Part shown: one piece after another, positions 6,466-13,066 of the stretch | How the letters are laid out: each line of letters opens with the position of its first letter | Position numbering within the stretch: position 1 is the first letter of the stretch | DNA from: Sedimentisphaerales bacterium | GTDB lineage: Bacteria; Planctomycetota; Phycisphaerae; Sedimentisphaerales; SG8-4 | Assembly (NCBI GenBank): GCA_016928975.1 | Contig: JAFGJR010000113.1 | Span: 1-13,066, forward strand | Length of the DNA stretch: 13,066 bases | Reading direction: 5' to 3' | Notes under the pieces: generated by a model | Databases searched by the model: none | The model's input: only the letters and a program-made list of their open reading frames with translations | Told to the model about the DNA's origin: nothing | Program-made: the position numbers and the translations under genes

Positions 6466-8658
6466 ATGCACGAGATTCTGAAAAGTCACATTGTGCACCT
6501 CCTGCAAAAGGACAGCTCGCCCCGCAAGCTCGTTCACTTGGAACAGGAACTGGGCATTACCGGCGAGCTGAGAGCCGCCTTTCGAGAGGCGCTGGATTCG
6601 CTCTGCGCGGAGGGGACCGTGATCGTCGGCGCAGGGAATCTCGTCAAGCTCCCGGCGATCTCCAACGAGATCACCGGAACCTTCCGGGCCAACGCTCGCG
6701 GCTACGGCTTCATCACGCCCCAGCAAGACACCATGGATGGCGATCTCTTCATCCCCGCCAACGCCACCGGCAACGCGATGACCGGGGATCGCGTCGTCGC
6801 GAGAATCGTGCGAAAGAAAGGCCAGGACCGGTACACTGGAGAGATCGTCAAGGTCCTGGATCGCGCACATACGACTGTCGTCGGCACGTTGCGGCAGGAA
6901 CAGAGCCGATGGGTGGTTCAGCCGGACGGCGGGGACTTTTTCCGGCCCATCGAGGCGGAAGGCGTCGACATCCGCAAGGCCCGCCACGGCGACAAAGTGG
7001 CGGTGAGGATTCGCGTCTATCCGACGCGCTCCCAGCCGGCTCGCGGCGTGATTACGGAAGTCCTCGGCCGGCCGGGCAAGTTCGACACGGAAATCTCCGC
7101 CATCATTCAGCGTCACAGCTTGCAGGAGGAGTTCGATCCGAGCAGCCTGGTCGAAGCCAGCAACGCAAGGGAGAATTTCGATCCGCGTGACACTCGCGGC
7201 CGCCAGGATATCACCGGCGATCTGGTTATCACCATCGACCCACCCGACGCGAAGGATTTCGACGACGCCATCAGCATCACTCGTGACGAGCATGGGCGAT
7301 CGGTCCTGGGCGTGCACATTGTAGACGTGAGTCATTTCGTTCCCGCCGGCGGCGCCTTGGATCGCTGCGCGTCTCAACGCGGCAATAGCGTGTATCTGCC
7401 GCGTCGAACGCTTCCGATGCTCCCGGAGATGCTGAGCAATGGCGTCTGCTCCCTTCAGCCGGGCCAGCCACGATACACCAAGAGCGTCTACCTGACGTAC
7501 GACAAGGACGGCCGGGTCCAGGCCACGCGATTTGCCAATACGATGATCAAGTCCAGTGCCCGCCTGACCTATCAGCAGGCCGATCAAGTATTGAGGGGCG
7601 ACACGGGCGGCCTTTCTGCCGAGGTCGTCGCCCTATTGTACGAGATGGAGGACTTGTCCCGGCGGATCGAGCGCCGCCGACGCCGGGCGGGCATGCTGCA
7701 ATTGCAGACGTTTGCGAGTGAACTGGTGATGGACGAGTCCGGACAGGTGGTCGGCGTTCAGCCCGAGGACGCCAGCTATCCACACACGATCATCGAGATG
7801 TTCATGGTCGAGGCCAACGTGGCGGTGGCGATTCTGCTCGACCGCTACTGCATTCCCTTCATGCGGCGGACCCATCCCGAGCCGGCTTCCGCCGCCTTTC
7901 GGCGGCTGTCTCAGACCCTCCGGCTGCTGGGAGTGACGCTCGCGCGTCGGCCGCAGCGTGCGGATCTGCAGGCCTTGTTGGATCGCGTCCGCGATACCCG
8001 GGCGGCACTGGCCGTGAACATCCTCGTGCTCCGCAGCCTGGAAAGAGCGGCCTATTCCCCGGCGAACGTGGGCCACTACGCCCTGGCCGCCCGCAAGTAT
8101 TGCCACTTCACGAGCCCCATCCGCCGCTATGCGGACCTGCTGGTGCATCGCGTGCTCGACAGCTATCTGGTCGGCAGGGTGGACTACGCCCGTCGCCAGT
8201 ATTCGTTTGCCGATTTGGCGCAACTCGGAGAACATATATCGGCAACAGAGCAGGCGGCAGAGGACGCCGTGCAGGAACTCAAGACGATTCTCGTCCTTCA
8301 CCTGCTGCGCGAGCGCGCCGGGCAGGAGCTGGACGGGGTCGTAGTGAGCCTCACCGGATTCGGGGCCGCCGTATACGTGCCCGAGTATGGCGTGGAAGGC
8401 ATGATTCGGCGCGAGGCCCTGGGGCCGGACCACTGGCAATTCGACGAGCAGAACCAGTGCCTCATCGGCCGTCATACCCGCGTGATCGTGCGCCTGGGCC
8501 AGGCCCTGCGGGTGCGCATCGTCGATGTCCACCCGGCCGCCGGGCAGCTCGACCTGGCTCCTGCCGTCGACTTGGTCGCGAGAATGCCCCAGCCCGCGCA
8601 GTCACAGCAGGGCCGCCGAAAACGCTCGCGAAACCACCGGAGCCGCCGGAAATCGTAG
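6466..8658 (+). CDS. rnr: Ribonuclease R
   Basis: A 730-residue 3'-to-5' exoribonuclease of the RNase II/R family that degrades structured RNA and is used in mRNA decay, rRNA quality control and trans-translation. An N-terminal winged helix (1-63) is followed by cold-shock domains (about 67-130, RANARGYGFITP, and 137-200). The RNB catalytic domain (about 240-570) includes IDPPDAKDFDDA: D258, D264, D266 and D267 match the magnesium ligands D272, D278, D280 and D281 of E. coli RNase R. HFTSPIRRYADLLVHR (547-562) is the family signature. An S1 domain spans about 622-700, and the protein ends in a basic, Arg-rich tail (716-729) typical of RNase R rather than RNase II. The start at ATG 6466 fits the full winged helix. 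The stop codon lies within a palindromic repeat. The gene stands alone, convergent with the PIG-L operon. Confidence 0.97.
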   Translation: MHEILKSHIVHLLQKDSSPRKLVHLEQELGITGELRAAFREALDSLCAEGTVIVGAGNLVKLPAISNEITGTFRANARGYGFITPQQDTMDGDLFIPANATGNAMTGDRVVARIVRKKGQDRYTGEIVKVLDRAHTTVVGTLRQEQSRWVVQPDGGDFFRPIEAEGVDIRKARHGDKVAVRIRVYPTRSQPARGVITEVLGRPGKFDTEISAIIQRHSLQEEFDPSSLVEASNARENFDPRDTRGRQDITGDLVITIDPPDAKDFDDAISITRDEHGRSVLGVHIVDVSHFVPAGGALDRCASQRGNSVYLPRRTLPMLPEMLSNGVCSLQPGQPRYTKSVYLTYDKDGRVQATRFANTMIKSSARLTYQQADQVLRGDTGGLSAEVVALLYEMEDLSRRIERRRRRAGMLQLQTFASELVMDESGQVVGVQPEDASYPHTIIEMFMVEANVAVAILLDRYCIPFMRRTHPEPASAAFRRLSQTLRLLGVTLARRPQRADLQALLDRVRDTRAALAVNILVLRSLERAAYSPANVGHYALAARKYCHFTSPIRRYADLLVHRVLDSYLVGRVDYARRQYSFADLAQLGEHISATEQAAEDAVQELKTILVLHLLRERAGQELDGVVVSLTGFGAAVYVPEYGVEGMIRREALGPDHWQFDEQNQCLIGRHTRVIVRLGQALRVRIVDVHPAAGQLDLAPAVDLVARMPQPAQSQQGRRKRSRNHRSRRKS

Positions 8659-8682
8659 AGACGCAAAATCTTGCGTCTCTAC
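8655..8682. repeat. Perfect 12-bp palindromic repeat overlapping the rnr stop codon
   Basis: GTAGAGACGCAA (8655-8666), loop AATC, TTGCGTCTCTAC (8671-8682). The TAG stop of rnr (8656-8658) is inside the left arm. Palindromes built on GTAGAGACGC are known to me as dispersed elements in several phyla (for example cyanobacteria and Bacteroidetes), so this is probably a mobile-type short palindrome. It could also terminate transcription in both directions, although no T-run follows. Confidence 0.75.
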
Positions 8683-8734
8683 AGGCGTGCGGGTAGACTG
8701 AGAGTGCCGGAGCGCTGAAGCGCGGGTTCGAGTA

Positions 8735-8760
8735 CCCGGTTTGAGGCTGAGAAAACCGGG
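8735..8760. repeat. 8-bp inverted repeat in the convergent intergenic region
   Basis: CCCGGTTT (8735-8742), 10-base loop, AAACCGGG (8753-8760), perfect pairing. It lies between the convergent ends of rnr and the PIG-L gene. With no T-tract, a terminator or a repeat remnant are both possible. Confidence 0.5.
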
Positions 8761-8800
8761 GGCGTCAGAACGTTGCCTTATGGGCACATCGATCCGGTTC

Positions 8801-8840
8801 GCCGGAGCGCCTTGCCTCCTTGCGATCAGTCCGCTCCGGC
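8801..8840. repeat. 9-bp inverted repeat GCCGGAGCG/CGCTCCGGC, possible terminator
   Basis: GCCGGAGCG (8801-8809) pairs with CGCTCCGGC (8832-8840) around a 22-base loop; a third copy of GCCGGAGCG is at 8706-8714. On the plus strand a moderately T-rich stretch follows the right arm, so it may be a terminator for rnr read-through. On the minus strand it begins 22 bases after the PIG-L stop. Confidence 0.35.
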
Positions 8841-8862
8841 ATTTCCTCTTTGATTTCCGACT

Positions 8863-9825
8863 CTACGGATTCGGAAAGAACGGAAACAGCTCCCGAATTT
8901 CCTTTTTTGAGGGTTGGCGGCCGTACTCACAGATTTCGAAGGCTTCCGCGTAGCGGATCTTGCCGGCCGGTTCCTGGCCGTACCAGTCGGCGAGCGGCTT
9001 GCGGAACTGGTTGGCTGCGCCGGCGAACGAGCGGTCGAAACTGCTGCGGACCTGCTGCTCGCGGGCTTTACGTTTCTCCGGGTCGCTCGGGTAGGAATTC
9101 TCCGAACCGTCGCAGCCGCCTTCGAGCGTCTGCGAGGCCAGCGCCAGCACCGCATCCAGCTTCTTGCCGATCACTTCGTCGATGCCGACGGCGATGTCGG
9201 GCGAGAAGGGGTTGGGCTTCTTGAATCCGTCCTCGTAGTACAGGAAGACCGGGTTGCGTTTGAGGTAAGGGGTGTCCGGACAGAAGAACGCGACGGTGGC
9301 CATGTAGCCGGCGTCCTGGACCAGCAGGCCGACGTTGCGGTGGTCGGGGTGGTAGTCGTTGGGCCGGTGACACATCACGATGTCCGCTCGCCACTGGCGA
9401 ATCAGGCGGACGATGGTCTTGCGATTCTCCAAAGTCGGCATGAGCTCGCCGTCGTGGATGTTGAGCACTTCCGTGTCGATGCCTAAGATCTCGGCGCATC
9501 GCTTGACTTCCGCGGTGCGTCGCTGAGCCAGCGGCCCGCCGGCCATGCCCCAGTGGCCGATGTCGCCGTTGGTGCAGGAGACGAACTTGACGTGATGGCC
9601 GCGGGCCGCCCACAGGGCTGCGGTGCCGCCGGCGCTGAACTCGCAATCGTCCGGATGGGCGCCGAAGCAGATGATCCGCACCTTGCCATCTGTAGAGTCT
9701 GGCGCCGGCGCCGGTTTGACCATCGCCGGGCCCTGGGCGCCTGCATGGCCGGCAAGAAGGAGCAGTGCCTCAGCCAGAAACAGACCTGTGACAAGCCGCC
9801 GTGGTCTCGAAAACATGGCACTCAT
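8863..9825 (-). CDS. Secreted PIG-L family zinc deacetylase
   Basis: A 320-residue protein from ATG 9825, chosen because GGAGG lies 8 bases upstream; an in-frame extension to 9918 has no such site. Residues 1-31 form a signal peptide (Arg-rich start, Leu/Ala core, HAGAQG cleavage region). The catalytic domain starts at about 49. AHPDD (56-60) gives zinc ligand H57 and the D59/D60 pair, and YHPDH (158-162) supplies the third ligand H162. This is the PIG-L/LmbE fold, whose members remove N-acetyl groups from GlcNAc-containing sugars, including GPI precursors, mycothiol and bacillithiol. The signal peptide points to an exported enzyme acting on external or cell-surface amino sugars. It is the last gene of a three-gene operon, 16 bases after the phosphatase. 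The exact substrate cannot be read from sequence. Confidence 0.9.
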   Translation of the reverse strand: MSAMFSRPRRLVTGLFLAEALLLLAGHAGAQGPAMVKPAPAPDSTDGKVRIICFGAHPDDCEFSAGGTAALWAARGHHVKFVSCTNGDIGHWGMAGGPLAQRRTAEVKRCAEILGIDTEVLNIHDGELMPTLENRKTIVRLIRQWRADIVMCHRPNDYHPDHRNVGLLVQDAGYMATVAFFCPDTPYLKRNPVFLYYEDGFKKPNPFSPDIAVGIDEVIGKKLDAVLALASQTLEGGCDGSENSYPSDPEKRKAREQQVRSSFDRSFAGAANQFRKPLADWYGQEPAGKIRYAEAFEICEYGRQPSKKEIRELFPFFPNP

Positions 9826-9841
9826 TGCTTGGTCCTCCAAA

Positions 9842-11260
9842 TCATTTGGCTGTGAACGTGTCTTCGTGATTGATGGTTCCTGTGGTGCTGTAATGTCGGA
9901 AGGTGATCGACGGTACATCCTGTTCGCGTTCCACGAGGATCATGAGGAACCCGCCGCAGATCTTCAGGTAGTGGTGCACAGGTGTCCTCATGGACTCGCT
10001 GAACCCTCCCGCGTGCTGATCGGAGCTCGGGCCGCAGGCGTATTCCCGAACGCCTGTGTCGGGATCGCTGGAGACGTACTGCCAGTGGCGGTCTCCACAG
10101 ACGATGTACATGTTCTTCTGATTGCCGATGAAGTTCCTCAGCTCCCTGCCTTCGTACGTGAAGCCCTTGTTGGCGTAGCTGTCATTCTTGTTCTGGCGGT
10201 CGGGTCCGACGAGCGGCGCGGGACTGATCAGGATGCGAAACGTGGCATTCGACTCCCGCACGGTCTGAAAGAACCACTGCTTCTGCTCGCGTCCCCAGAT
10301 GGTCTTGTCCGGGCCGTCCGGCTGATCGTTCGGACTGCGGAAGTCGCGTCCTTCGACGAGCCAGATCTGAAGGTCCCTGCCCCAGCGGATTGTCCGGTAG
10401 GTCTTCTCGCCGATGGGAACCTGCTCGCGAAAGACGGCAAGTCCCTGTTCCCAGGTCAGTGCGCCATAGCTCTGCCCGGGCCAGCAGTCGTCCTTCAGGG
10501 TATCGTGGTCGTCCTTCATGAAATAGGCGGCCACGTGGGCATGAAGGTCCCGCTGGAAGGGCATCGCGAAGATGCGATTCCACTTGAAGCGGGCCAGCTC
10601 CCGGCTCCTGGCGTAAGGCAGAGGTCTGTCGTAGTACTCGATGTCACCGGTATTGACGACGAAGTCCGGATCGAGTTTGCGCATCCAGGAGTAGATCCGG
10701 TGTCCGTTCTGGGGATCGTCGCGCCGGGGATACTCCTGACACGTGACCACGGTGAAGGCCACCCGGGCCGGCGCGTCGGGCTGCGGCGCGGTCTTGAAGC
10801 CGGCCGACATTGTGCAGCTTGGCTCTGCCGCGTTGGTCGGGCGGCCCTGGATTTCGAGTTGGTACTGCGTGCCCGCCGCCAGGCCGTGGAGTGTGAACTG
10901 ATACGTGAAGTCCCTGCTCGGATCCACGGCCTGCCAGGGAGTCGCCTGACGATCCTTCTGCGATCCGCACGGCCAGTAGATCACTCGCACCTCGCCGGCG
11001 GCCCCGGGAACGCTGCCTTCCATATCGTCGAGGGTCCGGCCTCGCGGCACGGCGTCATCCTTCGTCGCCCAGGCGAGTCCATCGATGTTGCGTTCCCGGT
11101 GTCGAGTGAGACGGGTCCAGACGATGGCGGAGTCCTGGCGGGCCTCGCCGATCTTGATCCCGTCGGCCATGAACGGACCGTTGTCCTGCCCTGCGACCAC
11201 GGGAATGTGCACGATTGCAGCGATGACCCAGCAAGCTGCCGCAATTCTCCCCATCTGCAT
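9842..11260 (-). CDS. Secreted PhoD-like metallophosphatase
   Basis: 472 residues from ATG 11260. A second ATG at 11254 is better spaced from AAAGGA and would remove two residues. The N-terminal 24 residues are a signal peptide (MGRIAAACWVIAAIVHIPVVAG). Residues about 32-158 resemble the Fn3-like N-terminal domain of PhoD-type enzymes (GIKIGEARQDSAIVWTRLT). The calcineurin-like catalytic domain spans about 165-470: NTGDIEYYD (203-211), MKDDHD (248-253) and GDRHWQY (389-395) are the expected metal-binding blocks. PhoD enzymes are exported phosphomonoesterases or phosphodiesterases, often using Ca and Fe. No twin-Arg motif is evident, so Sec export is more likely. Gene order (transporter, phosphatase, deacetylase) suggests action on a phosphorylated, N-acylated substrate, or phosphate scavenging. 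Confidence 0.88.
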   Translation of the reverse strand: MQMGRIAAACWVIAAIVHIPVVAGQDNGPFMADGIKIGEARQDSAIVWTRLTRHRERNIDGLAWATKDDAVPRGRTLDDMEGSVPGAAGEVRVIYWPCGSQKDRQATPWQAVDPSRDFTYQFTLHGLAAGTQYQLEIQGRPTNAAEPSCTMSAGFKTAPQPDAPARVAFTVVTCQEYPRRDDPQNGHRIYSWMRKLDPDFVVNTGDIEYYDRPLPYARSRELARFKWNRIFAMPFQRDLHAHVAAYFMKDDHDTLKDDCWPGQSYGALTWEQGLAVFREQVPIGEKTYRTIRWGRDLQIWLVEGRDFRSPNDQPDGPDKTIWGREQKQWFFQTVRESNATFRILISPAPLVGPDRQNKNDSYANKGFTYEGRELRNFIGNQKNMYIVCGDRHWQYVSSDPDTGVREYACGPSSDQHAGGFSESMRTPVHHYLKICGGFLMILVEREQDVPSITFRHYSTTGTINHEDTFTAK

Positions 11261-11284
11261 CGTCCTTTCATCACTGCCGGCTGG

Positions 11285-12574
11285 CTACTCCTGTCGCTCG
11301 CGGAACTCACCTGCGATCCGGGTGAACAGGAAGATCGCCAGGATGCCGACGATCACGTGAGCCGCCAGAGTGTACCAAACGTACTCCGCGTGGCCGCGGT
11401 TCTGGAAGTAGCCGGAGAGGGGCGTGTAGATCTTGGCGCTCGTGTAGCCGCCAATCGCCGTGGCCAGGAAGTTGGACCCCATGTACAGCCCGGCCTTCTC
11501 CTTGGGAGCAATCCACGTGATGTACTCCTGAATCCGCGGCGAAGTGATCATCTCCCCCACGGCGAACAGGAAGATGCCCAGGAAGACCAGCGCCGGAATG
11601 GAGACGGCGGCGTAGCCCAGGACCACGAAGCCCGCCGCCGCAATGAACAATCCCCAGAGAAAGGCTGGAATGGGCCGGGCCCGCTCCACGATCCGCGAGA
11701 CGATGAGCTGGAAAATCATGATGATGTAGCCGGTGTGGGAGATGGTCTCGCCGAGAATGCGTCGAACGCCCTGATCGTCCGTGTGGGAAAAGAAGTTGGC
11801 GAAGGCGGTGCCGAACACGGCCTTGATGTTCAGGTACAACCGAGCGGTGTCCGTGGCCGACTCCACGTACACGGCACACAGGTTAAAGAACGCCCAGAAC
11901 GGCAGCCAGAAGAAGACGCCCAGCAGGACAAGAAACGTGGCGAATCGCACATCGGCGAGCGTTGTTCCGATCTCTTTGAGCTTGCGGCCGAGAGTGGTCC
12001 CCTCTGTCTGGCGAGGTGGTTCCTTGTAGAAGAGGATCGTGATGATCAGCATCGCTACCACGGCACCTGCCGAGGCCATGAAGGCATAATTCCATGAGAT
12101 AGCACGCAGCCTGCCGGCGACGATGGGTCCGAACGAGCCGCCGACGTTGACCATGGCGTAGAAAATCCCGAACCCCAGAGTCTTGTTGGTCTTGTCGGTG
12201 ACCGCACGGATGGTGCCGGAGATCAGCGGCTTGAAGATGCCGGCGGCCAAACCGATGCTAAGCATTGTCAGGATAATCCCAGAGTAGGATTTCGTCAGGA
12301 TCAGCAGCAGGATCGAGGGTAGATAGGCTAAGTACGAGATGATCAGGATCTTCTTGAAGCCATACCGGTCTGCGAAGGTCCCTGAGATTACAGGAGTCAC
12401 GTAGGAGAGCAGCAGAAAGAGGCCCTGCACGTTCCCTAACTGCTCACGAGAATAGCCCAGTCGAGCCATGTAGATCCCAAAGCCGAAGTAAATGCCATAG
12501 TAGGCGAATCGCTCCAGCACCTCGACGGTGTTGGCGACCCAGAACACGCCTGGGAAGGGGGTTCTCTTATCCAT
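11285..12574 (-). CDS. POT/MFS family transporter
   Basis: A 429-residue membrane protein with about 12 hydrophobic segments. ATG 12574 is preferred; a TTG at 12604 would add 10 residues. GGGAGG lies about 11 bases upstream of the ATG, a rather long spacing. Near the N-terminus EVLERFAYYG (18-27) carries the ExxERF...YYG motif of proton-dependent oligopeptide transporters in helix 1. FADRYGFKKILI after helix 2 is the MFS cytoplasmic loop signature. The protein lies in the inner membrane, and POT relatives import di- and tripeptides or other small solutes with protons. It is shorter than many POT members (often about 450-600 residues). First gene of the operon, 24 bases ahead of the phosphatase gene, so its substrate may be the product of the two secreted enzymes; that is inference. 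Confidence 0.88.
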   Translation of the reverse strand: MDKRTPFPGVFWVANTVEVLERFAYYGIYFGFGIYMARLGYSREQLGNVQGLFLLLSYVTPVISGTFADRYGFKKILIISYLAYLPSILLLILTKSYSGIILTMLSIGLAAGIFKPLISGTIRAVTDKTNKTLGFGIFYAMVNVGGSFGPIVAGRLRAISWNYAFMASAGAVVAMLIITILFYKEPPRQTEGTTLGRKLKEIGTTLADVRFATFLVLLGVFFWLPFWAFFNLCAVYVESATDTARLYLNIKAVFGTAFANFFSHTDDQGVRRILGETISHTGYIIMIFQLIVSRIVERARPIPAFLWGLFIAAAGFVVLGYAAVSIPALVFLGIFLFAVGEMITSPRIQEYITWIAPKEKAGLYMGSNFLATAIGGYTSAKIYTPLSGYFQNRGHAEYVWYTLAAHVIVGILAIFLFTRIAGEFRERQE

Positions 12575-12649
12575 AAGACGATCGGCCTCCCAAAATCCCG
12601 GCAATTCCGGCCGGTTACCAAGTTCCTTGTTTCCAACCTATGCCGGGCG

Positions 12650-12677
12650 ATTCTATGAGATGCCGGCGTCTGTGCAA
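12650..12677 (-). promoter_or_regulatory. Candidate promoter of the transporter-phosphatase-deacetylase operon
   Basis: On the minus strand TTGCAC (12677-12672), 16 bases, TAGAAT (12655-12650). The -10 matches the consensus at 5 of 6 positions; the -35 is mediocre. The predicted start is near 12643, about 70 bases before ATG 12574. Confidence 0.35.
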
Positions 12678-12691
12678 AGGGCATGGCGGAA

Positions 12692-12719
12692 CAATTTCGA
12701 AATTTGAAATTCGAAATTG
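12692..12719. repeat. AT-rich palindromic repeat (AATTTCGAA type)
   Basis: CAATTTCGAA (12692-12701) and TTCGAAATTG (12710-12719) are perfect 10-bp arms around ATTTGAAA. Base composition is sharply different from the GC-rich surroundings. Similar TTCGAAATTTGAAATTCG-type sequences are, to my recollection, dispersed in many planctomycete and Chloroflexi genomes, so this is probably one copy of a short intergenic repeat family. Confidence 0.7.
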
Positions 12720-12784
12720 GACGTAGCACAGTGGCGGTCCGCAGGATAGCATAGTTCGCCGATTGTGATTGTAAGGACCGATGT

Positions 12785-13054
12785 ATGGAGATCAGAGACC
12801 ACGGATCATTCATCGTCGCTCGTTGCTGGTTGTTGGTTCTTGGTTGTTCGTTGTTGACGAGTGCAGAACCGCCGGCCAGTGGCCCACTGACGCTCCTGTG
12901 GCAGATCGGCAGGGCCGACGGGGACAACGCGGAATTTGCCTTGGCACCGGGCGGCTACGCACAATTCAAGAACGACGGCTTCTACGTAGTTTCTGTTGCG
13001 GAAAGGTTAGGGGTTGAAAAGAACGGGCGCATCGGCTTTTCTGTGAAGGTCTAA
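12785..13054 (+). CDS. Short secreted protein, possibly truncated relative of a larger exported protein
   Basis: 89 residues from ATG 12785, with AAGGA 7 bases upstream; an ATG at 12781 is in another frame. Residues about 10-27 form a hydrophobic core (IVARCWLLVLGCSLLTSAE). VLGC is a lipobox-like site, so either Sec cleavage after TSA or a lipoprotein is possible. The mature part reads LTLLWQIGRADGDNAEFALAPGGYAQFKNDGFYVV. This resembles, from memory, the start of a module found in large secreted planctomycete carbohydrate-active proteins. The next 20 residues do not continue that pattern and a TAA ends the frame 12 bases before the window edge. It may be a small protein, a truncated gene or a decayed start of a longer gene. 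The signal-peptide codons fall in a GTT-rich repeat at about 12815-12860. Confidence 0.45.
   Translation: MEIRDHGSFIVARCWLLVLGCSLLTSAEPPASGPLTLLWQIGRADGDNAEFALAPGGYAQFKNDGFYVVSVAERLGVEKNGRIGFSVKV
12815..12860 (+). repeat. GTT-rich low-complexity repeat within a signal peptide
   Basis: Repeated TTG/GTT units (GCTGGTTGTTGGTTCTTGG and following) with very few A residues. This kind of sequence is, from memory, common as an intergenic dispersed repeat that gives NNQQ-rich translations on the opposite strand. Here it lies inside an ORF and encodes the hydrophobic signal core. Confidence 0.5.
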
Positions 13055-13066
13055 AACAACCCAGAA

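Noticed and set aside
6316..7587. A 423-codon minus-strand frame opposite rnr
   Set aside because: RNase R catalytic motifs are on the plus strand; the minus frame is an antisense shadow.
8726..8742. GGGTTCGAGTACCC resembling a tRNA T-arm
   Set aside because: The 5-bp stem with a 7-base TTCRANY loop does not form, and no acceptor, D or anticodon arms are found around it.
9623..12097. An 824-codon open frame on the plus strand
   Set aside because: It lies opposite the phosphatase and transporter genes, has no recognisable domain and is rich in His/Arg/Gly as expected of an antisense shadow of GC-rich coding sequence.

Overview
The window looks like a GC-rich bacterial chromosome segment, most plausibly from an anaerobic planctomycete of the Phycisphaerae/Sedimentisphaerales type. 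That assignment is inference. It rests on an iron-sulfur/flavin redox operon, secreted PIG-L and PhoD-like hydrolases with long signal peptides, weak or absent Shine-Dalgarno sites with several TTG starts, and AT-rich and GTT-rich dispersed repeats. No rRNA, tRNA, CRISPR array, transposase or phage gene is visible.

Left part (1-3505, all minus strand): a tight operon. In transcription order it holds a small hypothetical protein, an FlpD/MvhD-like [2Fe-2S] electron-transfer subunit, a MetF-type methylenetetrahydrofolate reductase, a ferredoxin-plus-GltB-like flavoprotein, and a second iron-sulfur protein that resembles the previous one and runs off the left edge. A good -24/-12 (sigma-54) promoter match lies at 3518-3534. 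Palindromes at 3633-3702 sit where an activator's upstream sites would be expected.

Middle-left (3715-6033, minus): a 772-residue sigma-54 activator, the obvious candidate regulator of that operon. It has a RecA/KaiC-like domain without a working Walker A loop, then GAF, AAA+ with GAFTGA, and a Fis helix-turn-helix. Together these suggest a regulated redox module built around methylene-THF reduction or methyl-THF oxidation, with electrons passing through FlpD and two flavin/Fe-S proteins. I do not recall a described complex of this composition.

Centre (6034-8862): a 432-base intergenic region rich in hairpins, then rnr (RNase R, plus strand). Its promoter-like element predicts transcription starting at or next to the A of the ATG (leaderless). 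The rnr stop codon lies inside a perfect 12-bp palindrome, and the rest of the convergent intergenic space holds further inverted repeats.

Right part (8863-12574, minus): a three-gene operon of POT/MFS transporter, PhoD-like metallophosphatase and PIG-L deacetylase, with 24- and 16-base gaps. The two enzymes carry signal peptides, so a role in dephosphorylating and deacylating an external compound followed by uptake is plausible but unproven. At the right edge a divergent short secreted ORF follows an AT-rich palindrome. Its signal peptide is encoded by a GTT-rich low-complexity stretch.
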